DNA from: an uncultured Eubacteriales bacterium
Lineage (GTDB): Bacteria; Bacillota; Clostridia; Oscillospirales; Oscillospiraceae
Length of the DNA stretch: 64,000 nucleotides
Assembly: GCA_949283375.1 (NCBI GenBank)
Contig: CASDSM010000041.1
Coordinates: 1 to 64,000, forward strand
Direction: 5' to 3'
Shown piece after piece: positions 53,857-62,469 of the stretch. The number at the start of each line of letters is the position of its first letter. Within the stretch, counting starts at the first letter, position 1. The notes beneath the pieces were generated by a model. It did no database searches. It was not told the DNA's origin and worked only from the letters and a program-made list of their open reading frames with translations. The position numbers and the translations under genes were made by a program.

Positions 53857-55089
53857 ATGGAGGAAAATCGTGCATGCTGCCCGCCCTGTGTGGGCGTCGT
53901 GGCGGAGTTTGATCCCTTCCACCGGGGGCACGCCCACCTGCTCGCGCGCGTGCGCGCCCTCTGCCCGGAGCACGGGGTGATCTGCGTCATGAGCGGCCAC
54001 TTCACCCAGCGCGGCAGCGCGGCGGCGGTGGACAAGTGGGCGAGGGCGGAGATGGCCCTGCGCGGCGGGGCGGACCTGGTGCTCGAGCTGCCCGTCCTCT
54101 GGGCCGCCGCCCCGGCGGAGACCTTCGCGCGCGGCGCGGTGGGGCTCCTGCTGGACACCGGACTGGTGGACACCCTCGCCTTTGGGAGCGAGTGCGGTGA
54201 GACCGCCCCCCTCGCCCGCCTGGCCGCCGCCCTGGACGGGGAAGAGGCACAGGCGGCCCTGCGCGCCCACCTCGCGCGGGGGCTCTCCTTTGCGGCGGCG
54301 CGCCAGGCGGCGATGCGGGAGGTCCTCGGGGCCGAGGCGGAGCTGCTCTCCGGGCCGAACAACAACCTCGGCGTGGAGTACCTGCGCGCCGCCCGCCGCC
54401 GGGGGAGCGCGGTCCGCGCCCTCACCGTCCCGCGGCAGGGGGCGGCGCACGACGGGGCGCGGGCGGAGGGGGGATATGCCTCCGCCTCCCTCCTGCGCCG
54501 CCTGCTCGCGGCGGGGGCGTGGGAGGAGATGGCCCCCTACCTCCCGCCGGAGAGCCTCGCCATCCTGCGCCGGCGGCACGGGGAGGGGCTCTGCCCGGCG
54601 GACCTCTCCCGGTGTGAGCTGGGGGTGCTCGCCCGGCTGCGCGCGATGGGGGAGGGGGAGCTGAAGCGCCTGCCCGGCTGGGAGCCGGGGCTGGAGCGCC
54701 GCCTCGCGCGCGCGGCGCGGGAGTCCGTCACCCTCGCGGAGCTCTACGACCGCGCCAAGACCCGCCGCTGTCCCGAGGCCCGGGTGCGGCGGATGGTCCT
54801 CTGGGCATTCCTCGGCCTGACGGAGGAGGACCGGCGGGCACAGGCGCCCTATCTGCGCCCGCTCGGCTGCAACCGGCGGGGGAGGGCCCTCCTGCGCGCG
54901 ATGGAGGAGACTGCCCGCCTCCCGCGCCTCATCCGCCCGGGGGATGCGAAGCGACTGGACGGGGCGGGGCGGCGCGTCTTCCAGCTCGAGGCGCGCGCGA
55001 CCGATCTCTGGTCGCTCTGCCTGCCGGAGCAGGCGCGCCGCCGGGGCGGACTGGAGTGGCGCAGCCGGCCGGTCATTCTGGATGTGTGA
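53857..55089 (+). CDS. tmcAL: tRNA(Met) cytidine acetate ligase TmcAL
   Basis: A 410-residue nucleotidyltransferase-like protein of the YlbM/TmcAL family, which activates acetate with ATP and forms N4-acetylcytidine at the wobble base of elongator tRNA-Met. It begins with VGVVAEFDPFHRGHAHLL (HxGH-type nucleotide motif), CVMSGHFTQRGSAAAVDKWA, DLVLELPVLWA and LAFGSECGE, and has SGPNNNLGVEYLRA in the centre. The ATG at 53857 has GAGGAGG six bases upstream. It stands opposite ackA, an interesting link as its substrate is acetate. Confidence 0.93.
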   Translation: MEENRACCPPCVGVVAEFDPFHRGHAHLLARVRALCPEHGVICVMSGHFTQRGSAAAVDKWARAEMALRGGADLVLELPVLWAAAPAETFARGAVGLLLDTGLVDTLAFGSECGETAPLARLAAALDGEEAQAALRAHLARGLSFAAARQAAMREVLGAEAELLSGPNNNLGVEYLRAARRRGSAVRALTVPRQGAAHDGARAEGGYASASLLRRLLAAGAWEEMAPYLPPESLAILRRRHGEGLCPADLSRCELGVLARLRAMGEGELKRLPGWEPGLERRLARAARESVTLAELYDRAKTRRCPEARVRRMVLWAFLGLTEEDRRAQAPYLRPLGCNRRGRALLRAMEETARLPRLIRPGDAKRLDGAGRRVFQLEARATDLWSLCLPEQARRRGGLEWRSRPVILDV

Positions 55090-55107
55090 GACCGTTTGAG
55101 CAGATCA

Positions 55108-55146
55108 AAAGGCTGAGAGACGCCGTCGGGGCGCCGCTCAGCCTTT
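55108..55146. terminator. Shared terminator between tmcAL and the kinase-like gene
   Basis: A perfect ten-base stem (AAAGGCTGAG/CTCAGCCTTT) with A-rich and T-rich ends. The following stretch to 55249 has no other feature. Confidence 0.8.
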
Positions 55147-55249
55147 CGGGTAGATGCAGGCATCTGTTCCGGTTGGCGCTCTGTCTGCCGCTGCGGGCCG
55201 AACCCGGTGAGACCTTTTCCGGTATTCCGGGCAAGACCCTCCGCCTGTG

Positions 55250-56332
55250 TCAGCGCGCCTCCGGGAGGAAGAGGTGCTCCGGCAGCACGTCGCTCAGCTC
55301 GCGCAGGACGAGGGGGACGCCGTTGGAGCTGTCCGAGACGCGCAGGCTGTTGAACTCCGGCGACGGGCCGGGGTCCACCAGCGGCAGGGAGAGGCAGACG
55401 GACGTCCCCCCGCCCGGCTGGCTGGAAAAGAGGACGGAGCCGCCGTGGAGCCGGGCGATCTTCCGGCAGACGGTGACGCCGATGCCGAGGCCCCGGCCCG
55501 CCTCGGAGAGCAGGTCGTTGCCCTCGGCGGGCTGGAAGAGGTAGAGGGCCGCGCGCGCGTCGATGCCGGGGCCGTTGTCCGTCACCAAGAGGTGGGCCAT
55601 CGCGCCGCTGCGCTCCAGACGGAGGCGGATGCTGCCGCCCGACGGGCGCATGGCGGCGATGGAGTTGCTCACCAGATGGTAGAGCTGGATCTGCAAAAGC
55701 TGGTCGTCGCACCGGGCATAGAGGTTGGAGGAGGGCAGCTGGAGCGTGAGGGTGCAGCCGGTCTCCTGCACGGGCATGTCGAGCTGCCGCCCGATCTCGT
55801 GCAGCAGGCCGCCCAGGTCCAGCGTGACGGGGGTGAAGTCGTAGGGGCGCTCACCGTCTGCCAGAGCGGCCAGCTCCAGATTGCGCATCAGGCGCAGGAT
55901 GCGCAGCTGGGCCTTATACTGCCGCGCAAGGAAGCTGGCCATGTCCTCCGTCTGCCGGGGGGTGAGGGCCTGCTCGATGAACTGGCTGGAGGAGAGGAAC
56001 ACGGACAGCGGACCGCGCAGCTTCTGCATGAGCAGAGGGATCCGCCGGTCAGGCAGGACGGAGACCGCGTCCGCGTCGGACAGGCAGAAGAGCTGCCCCT
56101 CTCCGGACATCCAGAACCGGGCGGACCAGTTCCGGCCGCCGAGGCGGAGGGAGGCGCTGCCCTCCGCGGGCAGGGCGCTCAGGTCCTCCGGCGCACTCTG
56201 GCCGGGCGCGAGGTCGGGTAGCAGCCGCCGGGCGGCGGGATTGCAGTAGGCCACGCAGCCGCCGCGCAGCCAGAAAACAGGGGAATCGAGCCGGTCAAAG
56301 GCATCCCCGATGGTCAGTGAGAAATCAGTCAT
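55250..56332 (-). CDS. Histidine-kinase-like protein lacking the phosphoacceptor histidine
   Basis: A 360-residue cytoplasmic protein. A PAS-like N-terminal part (DSPVFWLRGGCVAYCNPAAR, about residues 16-35) precedes a dimerisation-like helix and an HATPase_c domain (about 215-325) with N box LYHLVSNSIAAM, G1 DNGPGIDARAA and G2 GRGLGIGVTVCRK. In HisKA helices the phosphoacceptor is in HELRTPL; the matching place here reads MQKLRGPLSV with Gln instead of His. So ATP binding looks intact but autophosphorylation on the normal residue is not possible. There is no response regulator beside it. It may be a pseudokinase, a phosphatase, or act through another kinase. Confidence 0.8.
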   Translation of the reverse strand: MTDFSLTIGDAFDRLDSPVFWLRGGCVAYCNPAARRLLPDLAPGQSAPEDLSALPAEGSASLRLGGRNWSARFWMSGEGQLFCLSDADAVSVLPDRRIPLLMQKLRGPLSVFLSSSQFIEQALTPRQTEDMASFLARQYKAQLRILRLMRNLELAALADGERPYDFTPVTLDLGGLLHEIGRQLDMPVQETGCTLTLQLPSSNLYARCDDQLLQIQLYHLVSNSIAAMRPSGGSIRLRLERSGAMAHLLVTDNGPGIDARAALYLFQPAEGNDLLSEAGRGLGIGVTVCRKIARLHGGSVLFSSQPGGGTSVCLSLPLVDPGPSPEFNSLRVSDSSNGVPLVLRELSDVLPEHLFLPEAR

Positions 56333-56378
56333 AGCTCAGCCTCCGCCGCGCCCTGTGCCGGGCGCAGTTGTTTTGCTC

Positions 56379-56407
56379 AGTATAACAAAAACCGGGCGGA
56401 GAGACAA
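56379..56407 (-). promoter_or_regulatory. Promoter of the kinase-like gene
   Basis: On the minus strand TTGTCT (56407-56402), 17 bases, TATACT (56384-56379), about 45 bases before the start codon. Confidence 0.8.
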
Positions 56408-56526
56408 GAAAATTGTCGAATTTTCCGCCTCGTGCTCTCCGGCGCGGACACCCGTTAGAATGGCCGCCTGACTTCATCCTATACTTCCGGGGAGAAAATG
56501 GTGCTCCGGAGGGGGAAAGCGGCAGG

Positions 56527-57798
56527 CTATTGCCCTGTTTGACAGGAGGTGCGCGCACAGAGCTCCCGGACGGAGCGCGCGCAAGTGTGCGCGATGGGGG
56601 TCCACTCCACCCGGCAGACGAGGGCCTGGGCGGAGATGGGCACAAAGGTGGCCAGAAAGAGGGGGAAGGTGAGGAGATAACCGAGCTTTTTTCCGGCTGT
56701 GCCGCCCAGCTCCTGCCAGTGGGTGAAGGTGAGCAGGGCGCCGAGGGCCAGCGCGGGCGCGAGCGCGGGCACCAGCGTCACCGGCGTGAGGGAGAGCGGC
56801 GGCAGCGCCCCGCCGGAGAGGAGGACGGCCGCCCCTGCCGCCGCGCGCACGGCCAGCCCGGCCGCCAGCGGCACGGCGGCGGGGGTGATGCTCATGAGCA
56901 GGTCAAAACAGGCGAACTGCCGCGTGCGCAGAAACCGGCCCAGCAGGGCGGGGCCATAGCGGCGCAGGACCTGAAGGCTGCCCTTCGCCCAGCGCAGCCG
57001 CTGACGCCAGGAGACGGAGAGGCGGACCGGCTGCTCATCGTAGAACACCGCCTCGCGGCAGTAGGCGACCGGGATGCCCTCGAGCACCAGCCGGGCGGTG
57101 AACTCGCTGTCCTCCGTGAGCAGGTGGCACGGCCAGCCGCCGAAGCGCCGGAGCACCGCGCGGGAGACGAGAAAGCCGGTCCCGGAGAGGATGCTGCCCG
57201 TCCCGAGGAGCATCCGCGCGCGGTTGAGAAAGTCCGCCCCGCGCAGGAACCAGAGCGCGCACCCGGCGGAGACCCAACTGTCGCCGAAGTTCTTCGCCGC
57301 CCGGTAGCTGGTGATCACCTCATGCCCCTCGCAGAAGGCGCGGTTGATCTGGCGCAGATAGTCCGGCCGCAGGAGGTTGTCCGCGTCAAAGACGAGATAT
57401 GCGTCAAACTGCGGCCCGTATCCCGCCGCCTCCATCCGCCGGAGCAGGAAGTCGAGCGCCCAGCCCTTGCCCACGCGCGAGGCGTCCCGCCGCACCCAGA
57501 CATGGGCCCCGGCGGCGCGGGCGACGGCGGCGGTGTGGTCGGTGCAGTTGTCCGCCGCGACGAAGATCTCCACCAGCTCCCCGGGATAGTCCTGCTGGCG
57601 GATGCTCTCGATGAGCTGGCCGATCACCCCCTCCTCGTTGCGCGCGCAGATGAGCACGGCAAAGCGGTGCGCCCGCTCCGCCGCGCGCCGCTCCGGCGCC
57701 CGCCGCCAGAAGGGGACGAAGAGGTAGAAGACCTGATAGCCAAAGCAGAGGGCCATCAGGAGGGTGAGGGCGAGGTCCACGGTTTGCATGATGTCCAT
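56527..57798 (-). CDS. Membrane glycosyltransferase family 2
   Basis: A 423-residue processive-type GT2. An N-terminal helix (about residues 8-28), then the catalytic domain with ICARNEEGVIGQLIESI, FVAADNCTDHTAAVA, VFDADNLLRPDYL (metal-binding Asp), HLLTEDSEFTARL (base) and SWRQRLRWAKGSLQ (QxxRW), then three or four C-terminal helices. This layout is that of poly-GlcNAc, hyaluronan or cellulose-type polymer synthases and of lipid glycosyltransferases. No polysaccharide cluster is linked. The ATG at 57798 follows AAAGGAG; the frame upstream runs through the MITE-like repeat and is not part of the protein. Confidence 0.92.
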   Translation of the reverse strand: MDIMQTVDLALTLLMALCFGYQVFYLFVPFWRRAPERRAAERAHRFAVLICARNEEGVIGQLIESIRQQDYPGELVEIFVAADNCTDHTAAVARAAGAHVWVRRDASRVGKGWALDFLLRRMEAAGYGPQFDAYLVFDADNLLRPDYLRQINRAFCEGHEVITSYRAAKNFGDSWVSAGCALWFLRGADFLNRARMLLGTGSILSGTGFLVSRAVLRRFGGWPCHLLTEDSEFTARLVLEGIPVAYCREAVFYDEQPVRLSVSWRQRLRWAKGSLQVLRRYGPALLGRFLRTRQFACFDLLMSITPAAVPLAAGLAVRAAAGAAVLLSGGALPPLSLTPVTLVPALAPALALGALLTFTHWQELGGTAGKKLGYLLTFPLFLATFVPISAQALVCRVEWTPIAHTCARSVRELCARTSCQTGQ

Positions 57799-57838
57799 TG
57801 AGCGCTCCTTTCTCCATCGGGCTGTCCTTGCGTTGAGA

Positions 57839-58014
57839 ATACCCAAAGGGGACCGAACCTCTGCCCTGACTGCGAAGCGCCTGTGGGCGAGGCATTTTCG
57901 AGGGATTTTTGACGTTTGCGAAGCGGGTGGGCTGACGCCCACCAATGAGCGAACGGCAAAAAGCGCCGGAAAGGGCCGCCCGCAGGCGGCAGATGTTCGG
58001 TCCCCTTTAGGTAT
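57839..58014. repeat. MITE-like element with 27-base terminal inverted repeats
   Basis: The ends 57839-57865 and 57988-58014 are inverted copies with two mismatches, core AAAGGGGACCGAAC and its inverse. The 122 bases within hold hairpins such as GGTGGGC-tga-cGCCCACC and GCCGCC/GGCGGC but no gene. ATAC and GTAT lie at the very ends. The left end is found again, identical over 27 bases, as a solo at 13483-13509. Size and form are those of a miniature inverted-repeat transposable element. The gap after it up to the next promoter (58015-58188) has no recognisable feature. Confidence 0.8.
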
Positions 58015-58188
58015 AGCAGAGAAAGTGAAACGCCCGCCTAAAAATTCATTAAGAATCCATAAAAACGCCGCGAAGACAGCCGCCTCCGGTCCATCTGCCC
58101 GGCCGGGGGGCGGCCTGACTGTGGGGGAGTTGTGCAATATGCACATACTTTCGGGCATTTAAAGGGGAGTTTTGCATGGATTTGTCGA

Positions 58189-58217
58189 TTGTCTGTCTGT
58201 GCCGAATGGGATACAAT
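58189..58217 (+). promoter_or_regulatory. Promoter of the BMP-type transporter operon
   Basis: TTGTCT at 58189-58194, 17-base spacer, TACAAT at 58212-58217. The untranslated leader to the ATG is about 100 bases. Confidence 0.7.
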
Positions 58218-58324
58218 TAGATTAGATTCTTTTTACGGCTCTCTTACAGAACTGACGGAGGGGCGTGAAAAGGTCCGATTCTCCCGCACGGAACACTATT
58301 TTTACCACAAGGAGGAAAGGAATC

Positions 58325-59623
58325 ATGAAGAAGTTACTGGCAATCCTGCTCGCTCTGGCGATGATGCTCGCCCTGGCCGCCTGCGGCGGAGGCGATTCGG
58401 CTGATGCCGGCGACACCGGCGATGCCGGGACGTCGGACGCCGGAGATACCGGAGACGCTGGCGACGCCGGCGAGGCGGAGGACGGCGCTGCCGCCACGGC
58501 GATGGATCCCTCTGAGATCCAGATCGGCGTGATCTACATCGGCGACGAGCAGGAGGCGTACACCGCCAACCACTATAACGGCCTGAAGGCCGCCTGCGAG
58601 GCGCTGGGCATCGACCCGGAGACCCAGGTGACCAACCGCTGGACCGTCCCGGAGAGCGAGGCTGCGGCCGACGCCCTCTATGAGCTGGCCGACGCCGGCT
58701 GCGACATCATCTTCGCCACCAGCTTTGGCCACGAGTCCTATGTGCTCCAGGTCGCCGCGGAGTATCCCGACATCCAGTTCTTCCACGCGACCGGCTATCA
58801 GGCGTCCGGCTCCGGTCTCTCCAACGTGCACAACTACTTCGCCGACATCTATCAGGCGCGCTTCCTCGGCGGCGTGGCTGCCGGCATGAAGATGCAGGAG
58901 ATGATCGACGCGGGCACCATCACCGAGGATCAGGCCAAGGTCGGCTATGTCGGCGCCTATCCCTTCGCCGAGGTGCTCAGCGGCTACACTGCCTTCTATC
59001 TCGGCGTCCGCTCCGTCTGCCCGTCCGCTGTGATGCAGGTCTCCTATGTGAACAGCTGGTCTGACGCCGCGCTCGAGAGCGAGGCCGCCCAGCAGATGAT
59101 CGCCGACGGCTGCGTCATCATCAGCCAGCACTCGGACACCACCGGCCCGGCCACCGTCTGCCAGACCGCCCAGGAGTCCGGCAACGAGGTCTACTTTGTC
59201 GGCTATAACATCGACATGACCGCCGTCGCCCCCGACGCCTGCCTGACCTCCGCCAAGATCAACTGGAACGTGCCGATGCAGCACGCGATCGAGTCCGTCC
59301 TCAACGGCACCGAGGCCGCCGTGGACGCCTCCTATGGCCTGGAGGAGAGCGCGGTGGAGATCACCCCGCTCAACACCGCCATCATCGCCGAGGGCACCCA
59401 GGAGGCTGTGGACGCCGATATGGCCGCCATTATCGACGGCTCGCTCAAGGTGTTTGACACCTCCACCTTCACCGTCGGCGGCGAGACCATCACCTCCACC
59501 GTGGACATCGACGGCTACAACGGCAACGAGTACATCGTTGACGGCGCGTTCGCCGAGTCCACCCTCGCCTCCGCGCCCGCCTTTGCCTTCATCATCGACG
59601 GCGTGACCGCTCCGCAGAGCTAA
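58325..59623 (+). CDS. BMP-family ABC transporter substrate-binding lipoprotein
   Basis: A 432-residue lipoprotein with a signal peptide ending in LAAC (Cys about residue 20), a flexible linker of Gly-Asp-Ala repeats (GDTGDAGTSDAGDTGDAGDA) and a PBP1/BMP-type binding domain (IGVIYIGDEQEAYTANHYNG, DIIFATSFGHESYV, YQARFLGGVAAGMKM, VGYVGAYPFAEVLSGYTAFY, WNVPMQHAI). BMP proteins (PnrA, BmpA, YufN) bind purine or other nucleosides. It leads the operon with ATPase and two permeases. It is high-expression style with AGGAAAGGAATC before the ATG. Confidence 0.93.
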   Translation: MKKLLAILLALAMMLALAACGGGDSADAGDTGDAGTSDAGDTGDAGDAGEAEDGAAATAMDPSEIQIGVIYIGDEQEAYTANHYNGLKAACEALGIDPETQVTNRWTVPESEAAADALYELADAGCDIIFATSFGHESYVLQVAAEYPDIQFFHATGYQASGSGLSNVHNYFADIYQARFLGGVAAGMKMQEMIDAGTITEDQAKVGYVGAYPFAEVLSGYTAFYLGVRSVCPSAVMQVSYVNSWSDAALESEAAQQMIADGCVIISQHSDTTGPATVCQTAQESGNEVYFVGYNIDMTAVAPDACLTSAKINWNVPMQHAIESVLNGTEAAVDASYGLEESAVEITPLNTAIIAEGTQEAVDADMAAIIDGSLKVFDTSTFTVGGETITSTVDIDGYNGNEYIVDGAFAESTLASAPAFAFIIDGVTAPQS

Positions 59624-59659
59624 GCGGCTACCGGCGGCAAAAAGCACACATTTTCCACG

Positions 59660-59690
59660 ACAGGCGGAGCCTTGCTCAGGCTTCGCCTGT
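59660..59690 (+). terminator. Hairpin between the binding-protein and ATPase genes
   Basis: A stem ACAGGCG...CGCCTGT with AGCC/GGCT inside, 37 bases after the lipoprotein stop, without a T run. Such hairpins often raise binding-protein mRNA over that of the transporter genes by partial termination or 3' protection. Confidence 0.6.
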
Positions 59691-59847
59691 TCTGGATTCT
59701 CTGTCCGGCGGAAGAACCACAGAGGCCCTGACCTTCTCCGCTCTTCTCGTCTGCCGCCGGGCGCAGAGGGACGGCCCAGCCCGGCTGGCGGAGGCCCCCT
59801 CTCCCGCCGGACCAGCGGCGGCAAATTGAATTTGAGAAGGTGATGCA

Positions 59848-61380
59848 ATGGCACAGGCAGCGATCGAACTGAAGAATCTGACGAAACGCTTCGGCAAGGT
59901 GGTCGCCAACCACAAGATCTCCCTGACGGTGAACCGCGGGGAGGTCCTCGCCCTGCTCGGGGAGAACGGCTCGGGCAAGACCACCCTGATGAACATGCTC
60001 TCCGGCATCTATTTCCCCGACGAGGGGCACATCTTCGTCGGCGGGAATGAGGTGACCATCCGCTCCCCCAAGGACGCCTTCGCCCTCGGCATCGGCATGA
60101 TCCACCAGCACTTCAAGCTGGTGGACGTGCTCACGGCGGTGGAGAACATCATCCTCGGCTTGGACGAGGGTGCGGTGCCCGACCTGAAGGAGGCTGCGCG
60201 CAAGATCCAGGCGCTCGCCGACCGCTACGGCTTTGAGATCGACCCCTTCCAGAAAATCTACCGGATGTCGGTCTCCCAGAAGCAGACGGTGGAGATCCTC
60301 AAGGTGCTCTACCGCGGGGCGGATATCCTGATCCTGGATGAGCCCACCGCCGTCCTCACGCCCCAGGAGACGGACAAACTCTTCCAGGTGCTGCGCAATA
60401 TGCGCGCCGACGGCAAGGCGATTATCATCATCACCCACAAGCTCAACGAGGTGCTGGAGATCTCCGACCGGGTCGCCATCCTGCGCCGGGGGGAGCACAT
60501 CGCCACTGTGGACACCGCCCAGGCCAACGAGTCCAGCCTGACGGAGATGATGGTGGGCAAGAAGGTCAGCCTGAACATCGACCGCCCGGCCCCGGTCAAC
60601 CCGACGCCGCGTTTGGTGGTGGAGGGCCTGAACTGCGTGGACGCGCAGGGGGTGCGCACGCTGGAGGACGTGAGCTTTACCGCCATGGCGGGGGAGATTT
60701 TAGGGGTGGCCGGCGTGGCCGGCTCCGGGCAGCGGGAGCTGCTCGAGTCCATCGCGGGCCTCTATCCCATCGCCTCCGGCCGCATCACCTACCTCGTCCC
60801 CAACGGCGGCGAGCGTGAGCTGGCCGGGATGCATCCGCGTGAGATCCGCGCCCTCGGCGTCTCCTTCTCTTTCGTGCCGGAGGACCGGCTGGGCATGGGC
60901 CTGGTGGGCAGCATGGGGATGACGGGCAATATGATGCTGAAAAACTACCGGGCCGGACGCCTGCCCCTGCTCGACCGCAAGCCGCCGCGCGCGCTGGCCG
61001 AGCGGGTGAAGGAGCAGCTCGAGGTGGTCACCCCCGGCATCAACTATCCGGTCCGGCGTCTCTCCGGCGGCAACGTACAGAAGGTGCTCGTCGGCCGCGA
61101 GATCGCCGCGGAGCCCAACCTCTTTATGGCGGCCTACGCCGTGCGCGGGCTGGACATCAACACCTCCATGACCATCTACCGCCTGCTCAACGAGCAGAAG
61201 CAGCGCGGGGCGGCGGTGATCTACGTCGGCGAGGACCTGGACGTGCTGCTCGAGCTGTGCGACCGCATCCTGGTCCTCTGCGGCGGGCAGGTCAGCGGCA
61301 TTGTGGACGCCCGCAGCGCCACAAAGGAGGAGGTCGGTCTGCTCATGACCCGGACCAGAAAGGTGGGTGAGGAACGATGA
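59848..61380 (+). CDS. Double ATP-binding protein of the BMP-type nucleoside importer
   Basis: A 510-residue protein with two ABC domains as in YufO/NupA. Domain 1: Walker A LLGENGSGKTTLMN, signature-like MSVSQKQTVEILK, Walker B ILILDEPTAVL, switch His in ITHKLNEV. Domain 2 is degenerate as usual: GVAGSGQREL in place of Walker A, LSGGNVQKVLVGREIA as signature. It energises nucleoside uptake with the two permeases. The stop overlaps the first permease start by four bases (ATGA). Confidence 0.95.
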   Translation: MAQAAIELKNLTKRFGKVVANHKISLTVNRGEVLALLGENGSGKTTLMNMLSGIYFPDEGHIFVGGNEVTIRSPKDAFALGIGMIHQHFKLVDVLTAVENIILGLDEGAVPDLKEAARKIQALADRYGFEIDPFQKIYRMSVSQKQTVEILKVLYRGADILILDEPTAVLTPQETDKLFQVLRNMRADGKAIIIITHKLNEVLEISDRVAILRRGEHIATVDTAQANESSLTEMMVGKKVSLNIDRPAPVNPTPRLVVEGLNCVDAQGVRTLEDVSFTAMAGEILGVAGVAGSGQRELLESIAGLYPIASGRITYLVPNGGERELAGMHPREIRALGVSFSFVPEDRLGMGLVGSMGMTGNMMLKNYRAGRLPLLDRKPPRALAERVKEQLEVVTPGINYPVRRLSGGNVQKVLVGREIAAEPNLFMAAYAVRGLDINTSMTIYRLLNEQKQRGAAVIYVGEDLDVLLELCDRILVLCGGQVSGIVDARSATKEEVGLLMTRTRKVGEER

Positions 61381-62468
61381 AGCGCCAGAAGGAACCCCTG
61401 TTTCAGATGTCCCGCCGGGAGGAGCTGCCCTTTGCCAGGGCGGTGCTCATCCGCGCGGTGGCCATCGTGCTCTCCCTGCTGGTCTGCGCCCTGGTCATCT
61501 TCCTGCTCACCGGGCTTGACCCGGTGGAGGTCTACGCCACCATGATCGACGGCGCGGTGGGCACCGCGCGCCGGAGCTGGATCCTCATCCGCGATGCGAT
61601 GGTGCTCCTGTGCGTCAGCCTCGCCCTTGCCCCCGCCTTCCGGATGCGCTTCTGGAACATCGGCGCGGAGGGACAGATCCTCGTCGGCGGCGTGGCCACC
61701 GCCGCCTGCATGATCCTCCTGGGCGACGTGCTGCCCGCCCCGGCGCTGATGCTGGTCATCATCGTCACCTCCGTTCTCGCCGGCGCGGTCTGGGGGCTGA
61801 TCCCCGCCCTGTTCAAGGCGCGGTGGAACACGAACGAGACCCTCTTCACCCTGATGCTCAACTACGTCGCCATCCAGATCGTCAGCTACTGCGTCGTCTT
61901 CTGGGAGAATCCCGCCGGGTCCAACTCGGTAGGCGTCATCAACCCCTCCACCAACGCCGGGTGGCTACCCTCCCTCTTCGGGGCGCAGTACGGCTGGAAT
62001 GTGGTGATCGTCCTCGTCCTGACCGCCGTGATGTACCTCTACATGAGCCACTCCAAGCAGGGCTATGAGATCGCCGTCGTCGGCGAGAGCGAGAACACCG
62101 CGCGCTATGCCGGCATCTCCGTCTCCCGCGTCATCATCCGCACGATGGCCATCTCGGGCGGCATCGCCGGGCTGGCGGGCTTCATCCTGGTCTCCGGCTC
62201 GGGGCACACCATCTCCACCACCATCGCCGACGGGCGGGGCTACACCGCCATTGTGGTCGCGTGGCTGGCCCGGTTCAACCCGGTGTATATGATCCTGATC
62301 TCCTTCTTCCTCACCTTTATGGACCGCGGCGCGATCCAGATCGCCACCGCCTATAATCTGAGCGAGTACGCCTCGGATATGATCACCGGCATCATCCTGT
62401 TCTTCATCCTGGGCAGCGAGTTCTTTATCAATTACCAGCTCCGGCTGCGCAAAAAGGAGGCCGAGTGA
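61377..62468 (+). CDS. Permease 1 of the BMP-type ABC importer
   Basis: A 363-residue membrane protein of the branched-chain/ribose/nucleoside permease family with about nine or ten helices (YufP/NupB-like). Signatures are FRMRFWNIGAEGQILVGGVA, NETLFTLMLNYVAIQIVSY and AISGGIAGLAGFILVSG. It makes the channel with permease 2. It is translationally coupled to the ATPase and ends one base before the next start. Confidence 0.95.
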   Translation: MKRQKEPLFQMSRREELPFARAVLIRAVAIVLSLLVCALVIFLLTGLDPVEVYATMIDGAVGTARRSWILIRDAMVLLCVSLALAPAFRMRFWNIGAEGQILVGGVATAACMILLGDVLPAPALMLVIIVTSVLAGAVWGLIPALFKARWNTNETLFTLMLNYVAIQIVSYCVVFWENPAGSNSVGVINPSTNAGWLPSLFGAQYGWNVVIVLVLTAVMYLYMSHSKQGYEIAVVGESENTARYAGISVSRVIIRTMAISGGIAGLAGFILVSGSGHTISTTIADGRGYTAIVVAWLARFNPVYMILISFFLTFMDRGAIQIATAYNLSEYASDMITGIILFFILGSEFFINYQLRLRKKEAE

Positions 62469-62469
62469 G

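Noticed and set aside
56457..56486. Plus-strand promoter with TATACT near 56481
   Set aside because: Spacing to a -35-like TTAGAA is 19 bases and no plus-strand gene follows; the minus promoter of the kinase-like gene close by is better.
58380..58490. Repetitive Gly-Asp-Ala coding stretch as a tandem repeat of interest
   Set aside because: It is the flexible linker common after the lipid anchor of clostridial binding lipoproteins.
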